A stretch of DNA of 64,000 bases, taken from Polynucleobacter sp. JS-JIR-II-b4 (lineage in GTDB: Bacteria > Pseudomonadota > Gammaproteobacteria > Burkholderiales > Burkholderiaceae). Below are positions 36,301 to 44,488 of this stretch, in pieces. The position numbers and the translations under genes were made by a program. The first letter of the stretch is position 1. Each line of letters opens with the position of its first letter. The DNA lies in NCBI RefSeq assembly GCF_018687815.1, contig NZ_CP061306.1:744001-808000 (forward strand). Direction: 5' to 3'. Below the pieces are notes generated by a model, which was not told the DNA's origin, did no database searches, and worked only from the letters and a program-made list of their open reading frames with translations.

Positions 36301-36531
36301 GAGCGCTTTAGACCAATCGTCATGACATCGATTGCCTTTATTTTGGGCGTCATGCCTTTGCTTTTATCTACTGGTGCAGGTGCTGCAGCACGTATCTCCC
36401 TAGGTATTACGGTATTCAGCGGCATGATCGCTTCTACCTGCCTTGCAGTGGCATTGGTGCCGGTATTCTATGTTGAAATCGAAACCTTCTTTGAGCGCCG
36501 TGCAAACAAGAAAGCTACCAAGAGTCAGTAA
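33400..36531 (+). CDS. RND efflux inner-membrane pump, HAE1 family (AcrB/MexB-like)
   Basis: This 1043-residue proton-driven drug exporter starts MLSKFFIERPVLANVIALVM, the standard first helix. Periplasmic porter domains follow (PTIQVTARYPGASATLVQQLVASNIE near 45), then helices 2-6 with the proton-relay pair in GIVVDDAIVVVEAV near 405. A second copy has FIPNEDQGYLVV near 560 and the C-terminal helix bundle (ALSCKNSILIVEVAIE near 932, RPIVMTSIAFILGVMPLLLSTGAG near 970). Length and order match HAE1 pumps such as AcrB (1049) and exclude the heavy-metal subfamily. The operon probably exports amphiphilic compounds; no regulator gene is adjacent. A 14-bp tandem duplication spans its stop codon. Confidence 0.96.
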   Translation: MLSKFFIERPVLANVIALVMLLIGAVSINSLPIAQYPNIVPPTIQVTARYPGASATLVQQLVASNIETQVNGVDGMLYMESASTNDGNYTLTVTFKVGTDPNLAQVNVQNRVAIALPSLPQAVQKQGVTTKTQSTAILQFVTLTSSNPDHDGLFLSNLANLKLQQRLARLPGVAAANVFGVGNYSMRVWLDPAQLKMRNLTPNDVIAVINKQNVLLTAGQIGAPPTPMGQDFQLTLNVTSAMTTPEQFGKIVVKAGNKAEITYLRDIARIEMGSQNYSQFFKIDEKPAGGIAIYQMPGANAIATAQAVQNEMKSIAKTLPKEVTWAIPFDTTMFVKASIHEVYKTLYEAGILVLLVIMIFLQNWRATLVPATTVPVTIIGAFACMAALGFSINLLTLFAIVLCIGIVVDDAIVVVEAVSKKVEEGEDPKQGAIDAMTALMGPIIGITLVLMAVFIPASFIAGITGQMYRQFALVIAATALISGINAITLKPTQSAQYLKPIDPNKVKNKLYQKFDLYFNRLATWYGHKIEGLMRNRAKASMVGIAIIAASLIGLMFVPSGFIPNEDQGYLVVSTTLPDAASLQRTESGMKKAVDVIKKVPGVDTVVVIGGINLLNNSSSQSNAGGLYVIMKKWEERGKGEGLRDIYNNMNQGLKQVQELKSFVLLPPAIPGLGLSGGFEMRLMLTDGSNNFAKLDAAAKTFIAEAQKHLEIMMIFTPFQNNVPQLQLSFNVGRAETFGVDIGDAYDVLQSYLGSSYVNQFFKYGQTYQVYVQADGKYRNAVEQINRLYVKNKSGNMVPLGSFIDVKDTTGPAFASQFQLYPSAAVLGAANDGYSSGQAMKVLAQVAAKTLPDGIAYQWAGMSYQEDLVGNTVILIFALSILLVYLVLAAQYETWIAPLAVLTAVPLSLSGTVLALLLTGLPNNIYVQIGLVLMIALSCKNSILIVEVAIECRHKGMSFVDAALEASRERFRPIVMTSIAFILGVMPLLLSTGAGAAARISLGITVFSGMIASTCLAVALVPVFYVEIETFFERRANKKATKSQ

Positions 36532-36547
36532 TAAAGAGTCAGTAATA
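36520..36547. repeat. 14-bp tandem duplication across the pump gene stop codon
   Basis: The 14-mer AAGAGTCAGTAATA occurs at 36520-36533 and again at 36534-36547 without interruption. The first copy contains the pump's terminal codons and stop; the second is noncoding and repeats the same Lys-Ser-Gln-stop coding string in another frame. It looks like replication slippage. Confidence 0.85.
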
Positions 36548-36632
36548 TAAACGAAGCAAACAGGATTTATTGATGACCGCGGGATCTTAGTGTTTAATGA
36601 TATTTTTGGATCCTAACTTACCCATTTAAGCG

Positions 36633-37958
36633 ATGAAAAAAATGACTCCTATTTCTACTTTGGTTTTAGCGCTTGGTACAGCCCTAAGCATTCTATCTTC
36701 TGCTGTGTATGCCGATCCGCCTGTTCCTCCTTTTTATGAGGAAGTTATCAAAATGAGTCCTGACGGCAAGCTTGGGCAAATTCTGAAGAAAGAAAAAATC
36801 AAGACATCTGTTAAGGGTGCTCAAGCCTGGAAGATTGCCTACGTCACATCTGATGTTGGCGGGCGTAAGCATCTTGCTACTGGCTTGGTAGTGGCCCCGA
36901 TTGGCACTCCACCTAAAGAGGGTAGGCCTATCATGGCTTGGGGGCATGGGACAACTGGCGCTGCACAAAATTGTGGCCCTTCACAAGTTCTCAATCCAAC
37001 AGTACCCCTCAATGAATACTTTTTAGTTGGTGGAAATTCTTGGACGGATTACGGCATCCCAAGTGTTGAAGAATTTATCAAAGACGGATATGTAGTAGTT
37101 GCAACGGATTACCAAGGCCTGGGTGGTGGAGGCGAGCATCAATATGCTTTAGCAGCAACTAATGCTATGGATATGATTGATTCGGCTAGAGCTGCTAGCG
37201 CTTTAAAGGAGGCTGGCGCTGGTAAGAAGACGATTATCTATGGTTGGTCGCAAGGTGGTGGCGCTGTGGTCGCCGCAGCAAGCATGCCAGAATACATCGC
37301 CAAAACAGGAACGATTGCTGATGGTATTGAACTCGTTGGCGTGGTTGCCTTGGCTCCAGATGATATTGCCATCATGATGCCCAATTCCACTGTAGATGAA
37401 GTAAGCGCACAAAAATCATTGAGCGGAATCGTTAAGATGTTTACTGGCAATGTTTTTGATTTTTCACACATGGCAATGAGTATGTGGGGTGTAATGGCCG
37501 GCAACCCAAACCTTAAACTCACCGATATCTTTACGAGTGACGGCGCTAAGGTGCTAGATGAGATTATCCGAAACAAGTGTATGCATGCTGTTGCGGATAC
37601 ACTGAATTTCAATTACAGCAGCCAATACAAAACATTATTAAAAGATCAATTTACCAATTCTCTTGAGTGGACAAAAGCCATGGTCAAGGGAAGCGTGAAT
37701 CCTGTGAAACCCATTGCGCCGGTAGTGATCTATTGGGGTAATAAAGACACCACGAATCCCCCAATTATGGGCAAGCTCTATCAGGAGCAGATGTGTAAAT
37801 TAGGGGGCAATGTGAATCGGATTCAGTTGCCAGGAGATCAGTCTCATTTCACAACTCCTGGAGCCTCTGCACCCCTATATCAGGCCTGGATTAAAGATAG
37901 ACTAGCAGGTAAGCCGGCACTAAATAATTGTCAGCTAGCAGCCCAGCTCCCAAGTTAA
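36633..37958 (+). CDS. Exported secretory-lipase-like alpha/beta hydrolase
   Basis: This 441-residue protein has a signal peptide (MKKMTPIS, a hydrophobic core, cleavage near VYA-DPP). The alpha/beta hydrolase core contains GRPIMAWGHGTTGAAQNCGPS near 95 (oxyanion region), VVATDYQGLGGGGEHQYAL near 152, and the nucleophile elbow GWSQGG near 205. APVVIYWGNKDTTNPP (Asp region) is near 367 and GDQSHFTTPG (His region) near 408, giving a Ser-Asp-His set. It resembles the secretory lipase (LIP) family of fungi and actinobacteria; the ester substrate is unknown. It starts 101 bases after the RND pump, probably from its own promoter. A strong two-way terminator follows. Confidence 0.87.
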   Translation: MKKMTPISTLVLALGTALSILSSAVYADPPVPPFYEEVIKMSPDGKLGQILKKEKIKTSVKGAQAWKIAYVTSDVGGRKHLATGLVVAPIGTPPKEGRPIMAWGHGTTGAAQNCGPSQVLNPTVPLNEYFLVGGNSWTDYGIPSVEEFIKDGYVVVATDYQGLGGGGEHQYALAATNAMDMIDSARAASALKEAGAGKKTIIYGWSQGGGAVVAAASMPEYIAKTGTIADGIELVGVVALAPDDIAIMMPNSTVDEVSAQKSLSGIVKMFTGNVFDFSHMAMSMWGVMAGNPNLKLTDIFTSDGAKVLDEIIRNKCMHAVADTLNFNYSSQYKTLLKDQFTNSLEWTKAMVKGSVNPVKPIAPVVIYWGNKDTTNPPIMGKLYQEQMCKLGGNVNRIQLPGDQSHFTTPGASAPLYQAWIKDRLAGKPALNNCQLAAQLPS

Positions 37959-37975
37959 TTCAGGAGCTTACTAAT

Positions 37976-38005
37976 AAAAAACCCATCTATAGCGATGGGT
38001 TTTTT
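37976..38005. terminator. Bidirectional intrinsic terminator
   Basis: A perfect 12-bp stem (37976-37987 with 37994-38005) has a 6-base loop and six A/T at each outer end. It serves both strands and sits between the convergent lipase-like and M3 peptidase genes. Confidence 0.92.
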
Positions 38006-38028
38006 ATTTAGAGCTTTAGATTTAACTC

Positions 38029-40155
38029 TTATGCTAATCCGCCATGACGCAATAAGGCATCAATGCTTGGCTCTCTACCCCTAAAGGCTTTAAAAGATTC
38101 AGCAGCAGGGCGACTGCCACCAACCTCTAAAATCTCTTCACGATAACGAGCACCTGTTTTCTCATCTAAGACACTGCCAGTGATTTTTGCTGCTTCCTCA
38201 AAAGCTGAGTAGACATCAGCAGATAACACTTCCGCCCACTTATAGCTGTAATAGCCAGCTGCATAACCACCAGCAAAGATATGGCTAAAGGTATTGATCC
38301 AACGAGAGATGGCTGGTTGTGGAATCACGTTGAATTGATTAGCAATCGCTCTGGAAAGGTCTAATACTGCGTGACCTTGAGCATTCTTCGCATCAAAGCT
38401 CGCATGTAAGCGCCAGTCGGTGAGAGACATCACGATCTGACGCAGAGTCATATAACCGTTCTGGAAATTCTTGGCAGCGAGGATCTTGTCGAATAATTCA
38501 CGTGGAAGAGGCTTGCCAGTTTCAGCATGTGCAGTCATCTTTTCCAATACTTCCCACTCCCAGCAGAAGTTTTCCATAAACTGACTTGGTAACTCTACTG
38601 CATCCCATTCAACGCCATTGATACCTGAAACCCCTAAAGCGCTCACTTGAGTGAGAAGGTGGTGCAAACCATGGCCACTCTCATGGAAGAGGGTGATTAC
38701 ATCATCATGAGTAATGGTAGGTTGACGCAGCACGCCATCGACCTTTACTGGCGGCGCAAAGTTGCAAACCAAATAAGCAACAGGCACTTGGATTTCACCA
38801 TTAGGTAAAACTCTACGACCACGGGCATCATCCATCCAAGCCCCACCACGCTTGCCAGGGCGAGCATAGGGATCCAGATAGAAGTAGGCCACGATATTGC
38901 CCTTGGTGTTCTTAACGGAGAAGGATTGCACGTCAGTATGCCAAGTGGGTAAATCTGCCGACTCAATTTTCACGCCAAACAAAGTCTGAATGACTTGGAA
39001 GAGCCCATCTAATACTTTAGGCAGGGGGAAGTATTGCTTGAGCTCATTCTCTGAAAAGGAATAGCGTTCTTGCTTCAATCTTTCGGAAGCAAAAGCAACA
39101 TCCCACGGCTCCAATCCATCAACAATAGATAGCTCTGTCTTGGCAAAATCAGAAAGCTCCTTCCAATCCTTTAATGCAAATGGTTTTGCTTTCTGTGCGA
39201 AGTTGGTCAGGAATGAATCAACCTCATCAACACTGCTAGCCATCTTCGGAGCTAAACTCAGGGCGGCATAGTTTTTGAAACCCAGCATACGCGCTTCTTC
39301 GTCGCGCAGTCTTAATTGGTCAAGCATATTCTGAGCGTTGTCCCAATCCAATTTACCCTTGGCGTATTGAGGCGCAAGCTCTGAAGCTCGCGTGACATAG
39401 GCCTCATACATCAAGCGACGCAGCGCTCGGTTTTCTGAATACTGCATAACGGGGTAATAAGAGGGGAAGTGCAGAGTAAAGGCCCAGCCCTGGAGGCTCT
39501 TCTGCTGAGCAGTATCTGCAGCAGCTGCAATAGCGTCCTCAGGCAAACCTATCAAATCAGCTTTATCAGTGATGAGGTGAATAAAGCCATCGGTAGCATC
39601 TAGAACATGATCTGAAAAGGCTTTACCTAAGCTTGCTTGCTCATCTTGAATTTGTGAAAAGCGCGGCTTGTCTGCATCACTCAACTCAGCTCCACCCAGA
39701 CGAAAGTCTCGTAAAGAGTTTTCAATCACTTTCTTCTGCGCAGTACTCAGTTTTGTAAAGTCAGGAGCTTTACTGAGTTCTTTAAACTTTTTGTAGAGCT
39801 CTAAATTTTGCCCAAGACTCGAAAAGAAGGCAGTGACCTTGGGTAGCATCTCGCCATAGGCAGCGCGCAACTCCGGAGTATCAGCAACGCTATTGAGGTG
39901 AGAGATCACCCCCCATGACCTACCAAAAAACTCAGTAGCATCTTCTAGAGGCTCGGCCAATGCGTCCCAAGTCGAAGGAGTGCTTGGATTGACTGCTATA
40001 TCTACTGCATCTTGTGCATGCTTGAGCAAATACTCTATCGCAGGTGCAATATGCTCAGGCTTCACTTCTGAGTAAGCTGCAATGCCACGACCAAAAGTCA
40101 CTAAAGGGTTATTTTGTAATTCTGCTGGGAGAGAGCTGGAGAGGGATGTAGTCAT
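38029..40155 (-). CDS. prlC: M3 family zinc oligopeptidase (oligopeptidase A-like)
   Basis: This cytoplasmic thimet-type metallopeptidase degrades short peptides, including cleaved signal peptides. The 708 residues carry the zinc motif FHESGHGLHH (HExxH) near residue 485, the downstream Glu region GVEWDAVELPSQFMENF near 510, and the substrate-binding HIFAGGYAAGYYSYKWAEVLSADVYSAF near 625. Length is close to E. coli PrlC (680). It is the last gene of a minus-strand run (kinase, response regulator, folD, this gene) and lies 52 bases after folD. The bidirectional terminator at 37976-38005 ends it. Confidence 0.95.
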   Translation of the reverse strand: MTTSLSSSLPAELQNNPLVTFGRGIAAYSEVKPEHIAPAIEYLLKHAQDAVDIAVNPSTPSTWDALAEPLEDATEFFGRSWGVISHLNSVADTPELRAAYGEMLPKVTAFFSSLGQNLELYKKFKELSKAPDFTKLSTAQKKVIENSLRDFRLGGAELSDADKPRFSQIQDEQASLGKAFSDHVLDATDGFIHLITDKADLIGLPEDAIAAAADTAQQKSLQGWAFTLHFPSYYPVMQYSENRALRRLMYEAYVTRASELAPQYAKGKLDWDNAQNMLDQLRLRDEEARMLGFKNYAALSLAPKMASSVDEVDSFLTNFAQKAKPFALKDWKELSDFAKTELSIVDGLEPWDVAFASERLKQERYSFSENELKQYFPLPKVLDGLFQVIQTLFGVKIESADLPTWHTDVQSFSVKNTKGNIVAYFYLDPYARPGKRGGAWMDDARGRRVLPNGEIQVPVAYLVCNFAPPVKVDGVLRQPTITHDDVITLFHESGHGLHHLLTQVSALGVSGINGVEWDAVELPSQFMENFCWEWEVLEKMTAHAETGKPLPRELFDKILAAKNFQNGYMTLRQIVMSLTDWRLHASFDAKNAQGHAVLDLSRAIANQFNVIPQPAISRWINTFSHIFAGGYAAGYYSYKWAEVLSADVYSAFEEAAKITGSVLDEKTGARYREEILEVGGSRPAAESFKAFRGREPSIDALLRHGGLA

Positions 40156-40207
40156 CCCTCTAGCTTAATGGACTGAGGGTAATTTTGCCAAAAGTCCCAG
40201 TAATTCC

Positions 40208-41062
40208 TTAGTGCTTGGCGGCTTTTTCAGCAGCTTCCAAGGTATTCATGAGAAGCATAGTGATGGTCATCGGGCCAACACCACCAGGAACCGGGGTAAT
40301 CCAACCGGCAATGTATTTGGCTGTATCAAAATCCACGTCGCCACAGAGCTTGCCATCGGGTAGGCGATTAATGCCCACATCAATGACAACGGCACCGTTC
40401 TTGACCATATCGCCAGTAATCATTTTGGGTTTGCCGGTAGCAACCACCAAAATGTCAGCATCCTTGGTGTGATGTGCCAAGTCACGAGTCTTACTATTGC
40501 AAATGGTGACCGTTGCACCGGCTTGCAATAGCAGCATCGCCATTGGCTTGCCCACAATATTGGAGGCACCAACAATCACAGCGCGAGCACTACGAATAGG
40601 GTAATCAATGCTTTCAAGAATCTTCATACAGCCATAAGGGGTGCAAGGCTTGAATTCTGGTTGGCCAACCATCAAGGCGCCAGCATTAGCCACATGAAAG
40701 CCATCCACATCTTTTTCTGGAGCAATCGCTTCTAGTACGCGCTCAGAGGCAATGTGCTCTGGTAGCGGGAGTTGCACCAAGATCCCGTGTATTACTGGAT
40801 CCGCATTGAGAGTGGCAATACGAGCGAGTAATTCTTCTTCGCCAAGTTCTACAGAATAGCGCTCTAAAACAGAGTGAAAGCCAACGTCTTCACAGGCTTT
40901 TACTTTATTACGAACATACACTGCGCTGGCAGGGTTGTCGCCAACCACAATGACTGCTAAACCGGGTCTGGTACCTTTGGCGGTGACGATTGCACCACGT
41001 GCAGCAATTTCCGTACGTAGTTTTTTAGAAAGGGCGTTTCCGTCTAATAATTGAGCTGGCAT
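40208..41062 (-). CDS. folD: Methylenetetrahydrofolate dehydrogenase / cyclohydrolase
   Basis: FolD oxidises 5,10-methylene-THF to methenyl-THF with NADP and hydrolyses it to 10-formyl-THF, supplying one-carbon units. The 284-residue protein has [20 protein letters not shown] with the catalytic Tyr/Lys near residue 48, [13 protein letters not shown] near 92, [14 protein letters not shown] near 118, the NADP-binding [17 protein letters not shown] near 163 and [15 protein letters not shown] near 260. It follows the response regulator gene by 15 bases. In remembered Burkholderiales genomes folD also sits beside this two-component pair and aceE. Confidence 0.97.
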   Translation of the reverse strand: MPAQLLDGNALSKKLRTEIAARGAIVTAKGTRPGLAVIVVGDNPASAVYVRNKVKACEDVGFHSVLERYSVELGEEELLARIATLNADPVIHGILVQLPLPEHIASERVLEAIAPEKDVDGFHVANAGALMVGQPEFKPCTPYGCMKILESIDYPIRSARAVIVGASNIVGKPMAMLLLQAGATVTICNSKTRDLAHHTKDADILVVATGKPKMITGDMVKNGAVVIDVGINRLPDGKLCGDVDFDTAKYIAGWITPVPGGVGPMTITMLLMNTLEAAEKAAKH

Positions 41063-41077
41063 AGAAAATCCCAGTAA

Positions 41078-41725
41078 TTAATTGGGTTGCGGGTCAGATA
41101 AGGCTAGACGGAGTAGGTCGGCAACCGTGTTGACGTTGAGCTTTTCCATGATGTTGGCGCGGTGTGCTTCAACAGTCTTAATAGAAATACCGAGGTCATC
41201 AGCAATTTGTTTATTCAAACGTCCTGCAACAATGCGTTCTAGAACTTGGCGCTCACGACCAGTTAACTTGCTGAGTAAGCTTTGGGTAATTTTGCGTTGA
41301 CTAGCTTGTGAATAATCGATGCGCGCTTTAGCAAGCATGCGATCCACTAAACCACAAAGATCATTTTCTTTAAAAGGCTTTTCAATGAAATCCACTGCGC
41401 CACGTTTCATCGTGGAGGCAGCCATCGATACATCGCCATGACCAGTAATGAATGCAACTGGCATCGGTAGGTTTTCACTAGTAAGACGCTCTTGCAATTC
41501 AAGGCCTGACATACCAGGCATACGCACATCCAAAATGGCGCAAGAGATGGTGGACTTATCGGTACTTTGCAAAGACTGTAAGAAACGTTCTGCGCTGGCA
41601 TGGCAACGAACAACATATCCATTGCTTTCTAGGAGCCAAGTAAGCGAATCTCTTACCGCTTCGTCATCATCAACTACATAGACAACTTCAGCTTGGTTTG
41701 GTTTTACAGTAGCGCTTAAGTTCAT
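41078..41725 (-). CDS. FixJ-family response regulator next to the PDH operon
   Basis: This 215-residue regulator has a receiver domain (VYVVDDDEAVRDSL near residue 15, phospho-acceptor Asp in CAILDVRMPGMSG near 65, TGHGDVSMAASTMKRGAVDFIEKPF near 93-118) and a LuxR/FixJ-type helix-turn-helix (LTGRERQVLERIVAGRLNKQIADDLGISIKTVEAHR). I start it at the ATG at 41725, 35 bases after the kinase stop. The longer frame to 41863 runs into the kinase gene and is not receiver-like. It is presumably phosphorylated by the kinase and may act on the divergent aceE promoter; that link is inference from position. Confidence 0.93.
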   Translation of the reverse strand: MNLSATVKPNQAEVVYVVDDDEAVRDSLTWLLESNGYVVRCHASAERFLQSLQSTDKSTISCAILDVRMPGMSGLELQERLTSENLPMPVAFITGHGDVSMAASTMKRGAVDFIEKPFKENDLCGLVDRMLAKARIDYSQASQRKITQSLLSKLTGRERQVLERIVAGRLNKQIADDLGISIKTVEAHRANIMEKLNVNTVADLLRLALSDPQPN

Positions 41726-41760
41726 ATCAGTTCTCGCGAGGTAAATCTTTAAATTCGAAA

Positions 41761-44283
41761 TTAAACAGTAGCCTTGGATCCAGGGGATTCCAGTGGTAGA
41801 AGTATTGTAAAGGTGCAGCCAGCCAGCTTGGTCTGTTCTGAGTCTTGGACATTGGTGGCCCAAAGTCTGCCATGGTGAGATTCAATAATGGAGCGGCAAA
41901 TATTGAGCCCCATACCCATTCCATCGGATTTCGTGCTGAAAAACGGTTCAAATATGCGTTCCAGGACGTTTTCCGAGATTCCACCCCCAGCATCGGTGAC
42001 CTGGATTCTGAGCATGGCCGGGAAGATGCTGGTGTCTAAATCAGCGCTAATCTGAACCGGCGGCGCTGACCAACGGGAGGAAAGGGGGTAAGCCTCGCGG
42101 ACGCTATCCAAGGCATTTTTCAGAAGGTTAACTACAACCTGCAGGATCAGCACTGGATCTAGGTCAACTACAGGCAGATTTTCAGCAATTTCCGAGGCAA
42201 TGACTAAGCGATGGCGGTGGGCTTCAATTTCAACCAAGCCAACCGCATCATTAATAATTTCTGTAATGTTTGCAGCTTTACGTTGAGGCTCACTGCGTTT
42301 TACAAAACCTCGAATGCGCTGAATGATAGTGCCAGCACGATGGGCTTGTTCAGAGGCTTTTTCTAGTGCCGGTAATATATCTTTAGTTAGTGCAGGGTCA
42401 AGATGCCCATCCAAGCGCTTAGCAACACCCATGCAGTAGTTTGATATAGCTGAAAGGGGTTGGTTGAGTTCATGGGCCAAAGAAGATGCCATTTCACCCA
42501 TCGTAGTCAGACGGCTAGTGAACTGCATACGCTCTTGTTGTTGAAGTGCTAAATCATCTGCTTCTTTACGAGCGGTAATATCCGTGGCAATCAATAACTG
42601 TGCAAGATGTCCATCTACCCATGGGATATAGCGACGCCTAACTTCAAACCATTGATTGCTGTCATCACTTAACTGAACCTCTTCAGATTCGGATTCTTGA
42701 TATAAGAATGACGTTGGAATGCCGGGAGGAGAGTCTTCAAGATCCTCTGCAATATCACGCAGCGTCGTGTTATTAGTATCACTACCTGCCAATTGGAAGT
42801 GACCCTGAGAGCCATCACCAAAGCGCTCTTGATAAAAGCGATTAGCAAATAGTAAGGCGTTGGTTTCTAGGGAGACTACTGACACAGCAGCGTCTAGACT
42901 TTCTAGAACGGTGGTGAAACGTTCTTGAGATGCGGCTAATTCTTCGCGAATCTTTTTAGGCTCAGAAATATCAATTAATGAGGTTACCCAACCAGTCTGT
43001 TTCCCCTTTTCATTAATGAGTGGAGCAATAAAGGTACGCGTTTGTATTAGACTGCCGTCTCGCTTTAAGATCACTCCTTCGATTCCAATCCTCATCACAA
43101 CGCTGATATCGGATTTCATTGCCCGATTCATTTTCTCAACCAGCTCATCTCTTCTACTGTCGGGCCAAAATGGAAAAGGCGGAGTAAGCCCTATTAACTC
43201 TTCTGATGTCCAGCCTGTCATTTCGCAAAATGCCCGATTCACATAAGTAATGCGCTTTTGCATATCATGCGCACGAATACCGACGGGGGTGGAGTCTTCC
43301 ATGGCATTACGAAAGCTCGTTTCTTTGCGCAGACTTGCTTCAGCCTCTTGGCGAACTTGCATCTGCTTTAGTACAGACCACAGACTCCAAACTACGAATG
43401 CACTCAATCCCAGTACGACACCAATCAACATCCTAAAGGTGAGATTGGTTGGTGGAGGATAGGTGTCGATGCGTAAATTGATGTTTGGGCTTAAGACACC
43501 AATATCTAGGCTCGTCTCATTGCTAAAGGCTCTTTTGGGAGTATCTCTATCAGAAGAAATGCCCAGCACTCTTTCATTATCAGTAAGCAAGGTAAAGCGG
43601 TAGTGGGATTTCAGTTCACTGGGTATGACATCTAATATTCCCTGGGCGGTATAGAGTGCCGCCAAGAAGCCAACTACTTCTCCGCCAACAACATTAGGTA
43701 CCACTTGCCATAAAACGATTTTTCTATCGGTGGCGATTGGTGCATCACCCGGTAGATTTAAGGAAACAAACTGACTAAAGGCTGCTCGACTAGTTACTCG
43801 GCTCAGCTCAATAGTTGATGCAAGACTAGAATTAATCAGTCGATCATTTTGAGTTTTGCTAATCCAATCTGATCTGTTGCTTTCTGCCGGAGCTGACCAT
43901 AACCGCTGATTTTGATTATTTAGCCAAATAATTTTGACAATCTCATGATTATTTAAAACAAGATCCTCTGATTGCTCGCGCGCAATTTGCCTTAGCTTAA
44001 CTTGATCTTCGCTTGCTGCCACTTCTCGATTAATCGTTGTTAATGCGTCAAGGTTGCTAGCGAAACGCGATTGGATGCGCTGTTTGGCAAATGAGAGCTC
44101 TCTAAATAGGGCAGCCTCTTGCTGATTTTTTTCTTGTAAATGTAGCGTCCCTAAAATAATACCCATAACCGCTGTAAACAGAACAATGGCTAAAAGAGGC
44201 GTGTAAACAATCCTAAATCCGCGTATTTTGCGGAGCCATCTAATGGGGCTGAGGACTAATCCGGAAAGAACTGTTTTTTTCAT
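41761..44283 (-). CDS. Membrane PAS-domain sensor histidine kinase (FixL/DctB-like)
   Basis: This 840-residue kinase has one membrane helix near 25-45 and another near 290-315, bracketing a periplasmic sensor of about 240 residues (contains VLWQVVPNVVGGEVVGFLAALYTAQG). Two cytoplasmic PAS/PAC units follow (about 340-460 and 465-585), then the H-box SSLAHELNQPLSAISNY near 612, an N-box (VVNLLKNALDSVREA near 720) and the G-boxes DAGGGIS and GMGMGLNICRSIIESHHG. The start is taken as ATG 44283; a TTG at 44289 is possible. The gene is divergent from aceE over about 205 bases that carry an inverted repeat. A role in sensing carbon or redox state for PDH control is a position-based guess. Confidence 0.9.
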   Translation of the reverse strand: MKKTVLSGLVLSPIRWLRKIRGFRIVYTPLLAIVLFTAVMGIILGTLHLQEKNQQEAALFRELSFAKQRIQSRFASNLDALTTINREVAASEDQVKLRQIAREQSEDLVLNNHEIVKIIWLNNQNQRLWSAPAESNRSDWISKTQNDRLINSSLASTIELSRVTSRAAFSQFVSLNLPGDAPIATDRKIVLWQVVPNVVGGEVVGFLAALYTAQGILDVIPSELKSHYRFTLLTDNERVLGISSDRDTPKRAFSNETSLDIGVLSPNINLRIDTYPPPTNLTFRMLIGVVLGLSAFVVWSLWSVLKQMQVRQEAEASLRKETSFRNAMEDSTPVGIRAHDMQKRITYVNRAFCEMTGWTSEELIGLTPPFPFWPDSRRDELVEKMNRAMKSDISVVMRIGIEGVILKRDGSLIQTRTFIAPLINEKGKQTGWVTSLIDISEPKKIREELAASQERFTTVLESLDAAVSVVSLETNALLFANRFYQERFGDGSQGHFQLAGSDTNNTTLRDIAEDLEDSPPGIPTSFLYQESESEEVQLSDDSNQWFEVRRRYIPWVDGHLAQLLIATDITARKEADDLALQQQERMQFTSRLTTMGEMASSLAHELNQPLSAISNYCMGVAKRLDGHLDPALTKDILPALEKASEQAHRAGTIIQRIRGFVKRSEPQRKAANITEIINDAVGLVEIEAHRHRLVIASEIAENLPVVDLDPVLILQVVVNLLKNALDSVREAYPLSSRWSAPPVQISADLDTSIFPAMLRIQVTDAGGGISENVLERIFEPFFSTKSDGMGMGLNICRSIIESHHGRLWATNVQDSEQTKLAGCTFTILLPLESPGSKATV

Positions 44284-44369
44284 GAACAAAGAACATTTTG
44301 CCCTATAGCAGCCTCTATTAAGCGATTTCTACACTAATTAGGCTTTCTTATTTGCACCGCAATAAAATA

Positions 44370-44400
44370 CCACATTATGAGAAATACTATCATTATGTGG
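44370..44400. promoter_or_regulatory. Inverted repeat in the kinase-aceE divergent region
   Basis: Arms CCACATTATGA (44370-44380) and TCATTATGTGG (44390-44400) are complementary at 10 of 11 positions with a 9-base spacer. The region is A+T-rich and lies about 90 bases before the aceE ATG and 90 before the kinase ATG. It is a good candidate operator for the adjacent response regulator or another regulator of pyruvate metabolism. Confidence 0.5.
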
Positions 44401-44488
44401 AAAATTGCTTGTTTACACCCATATACCTTCCTAGAATATTGCCTATAGAGTTAATGACAAATTAAGCACTATTTAATGGAGACAAAAG

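Noticed and set aside
41726..41863. 46-residue N-terminal extension of the response regulator
   Set aside because: It lies inside the kinase gene in another frame, and receiver domains begin at the chosen ATG.
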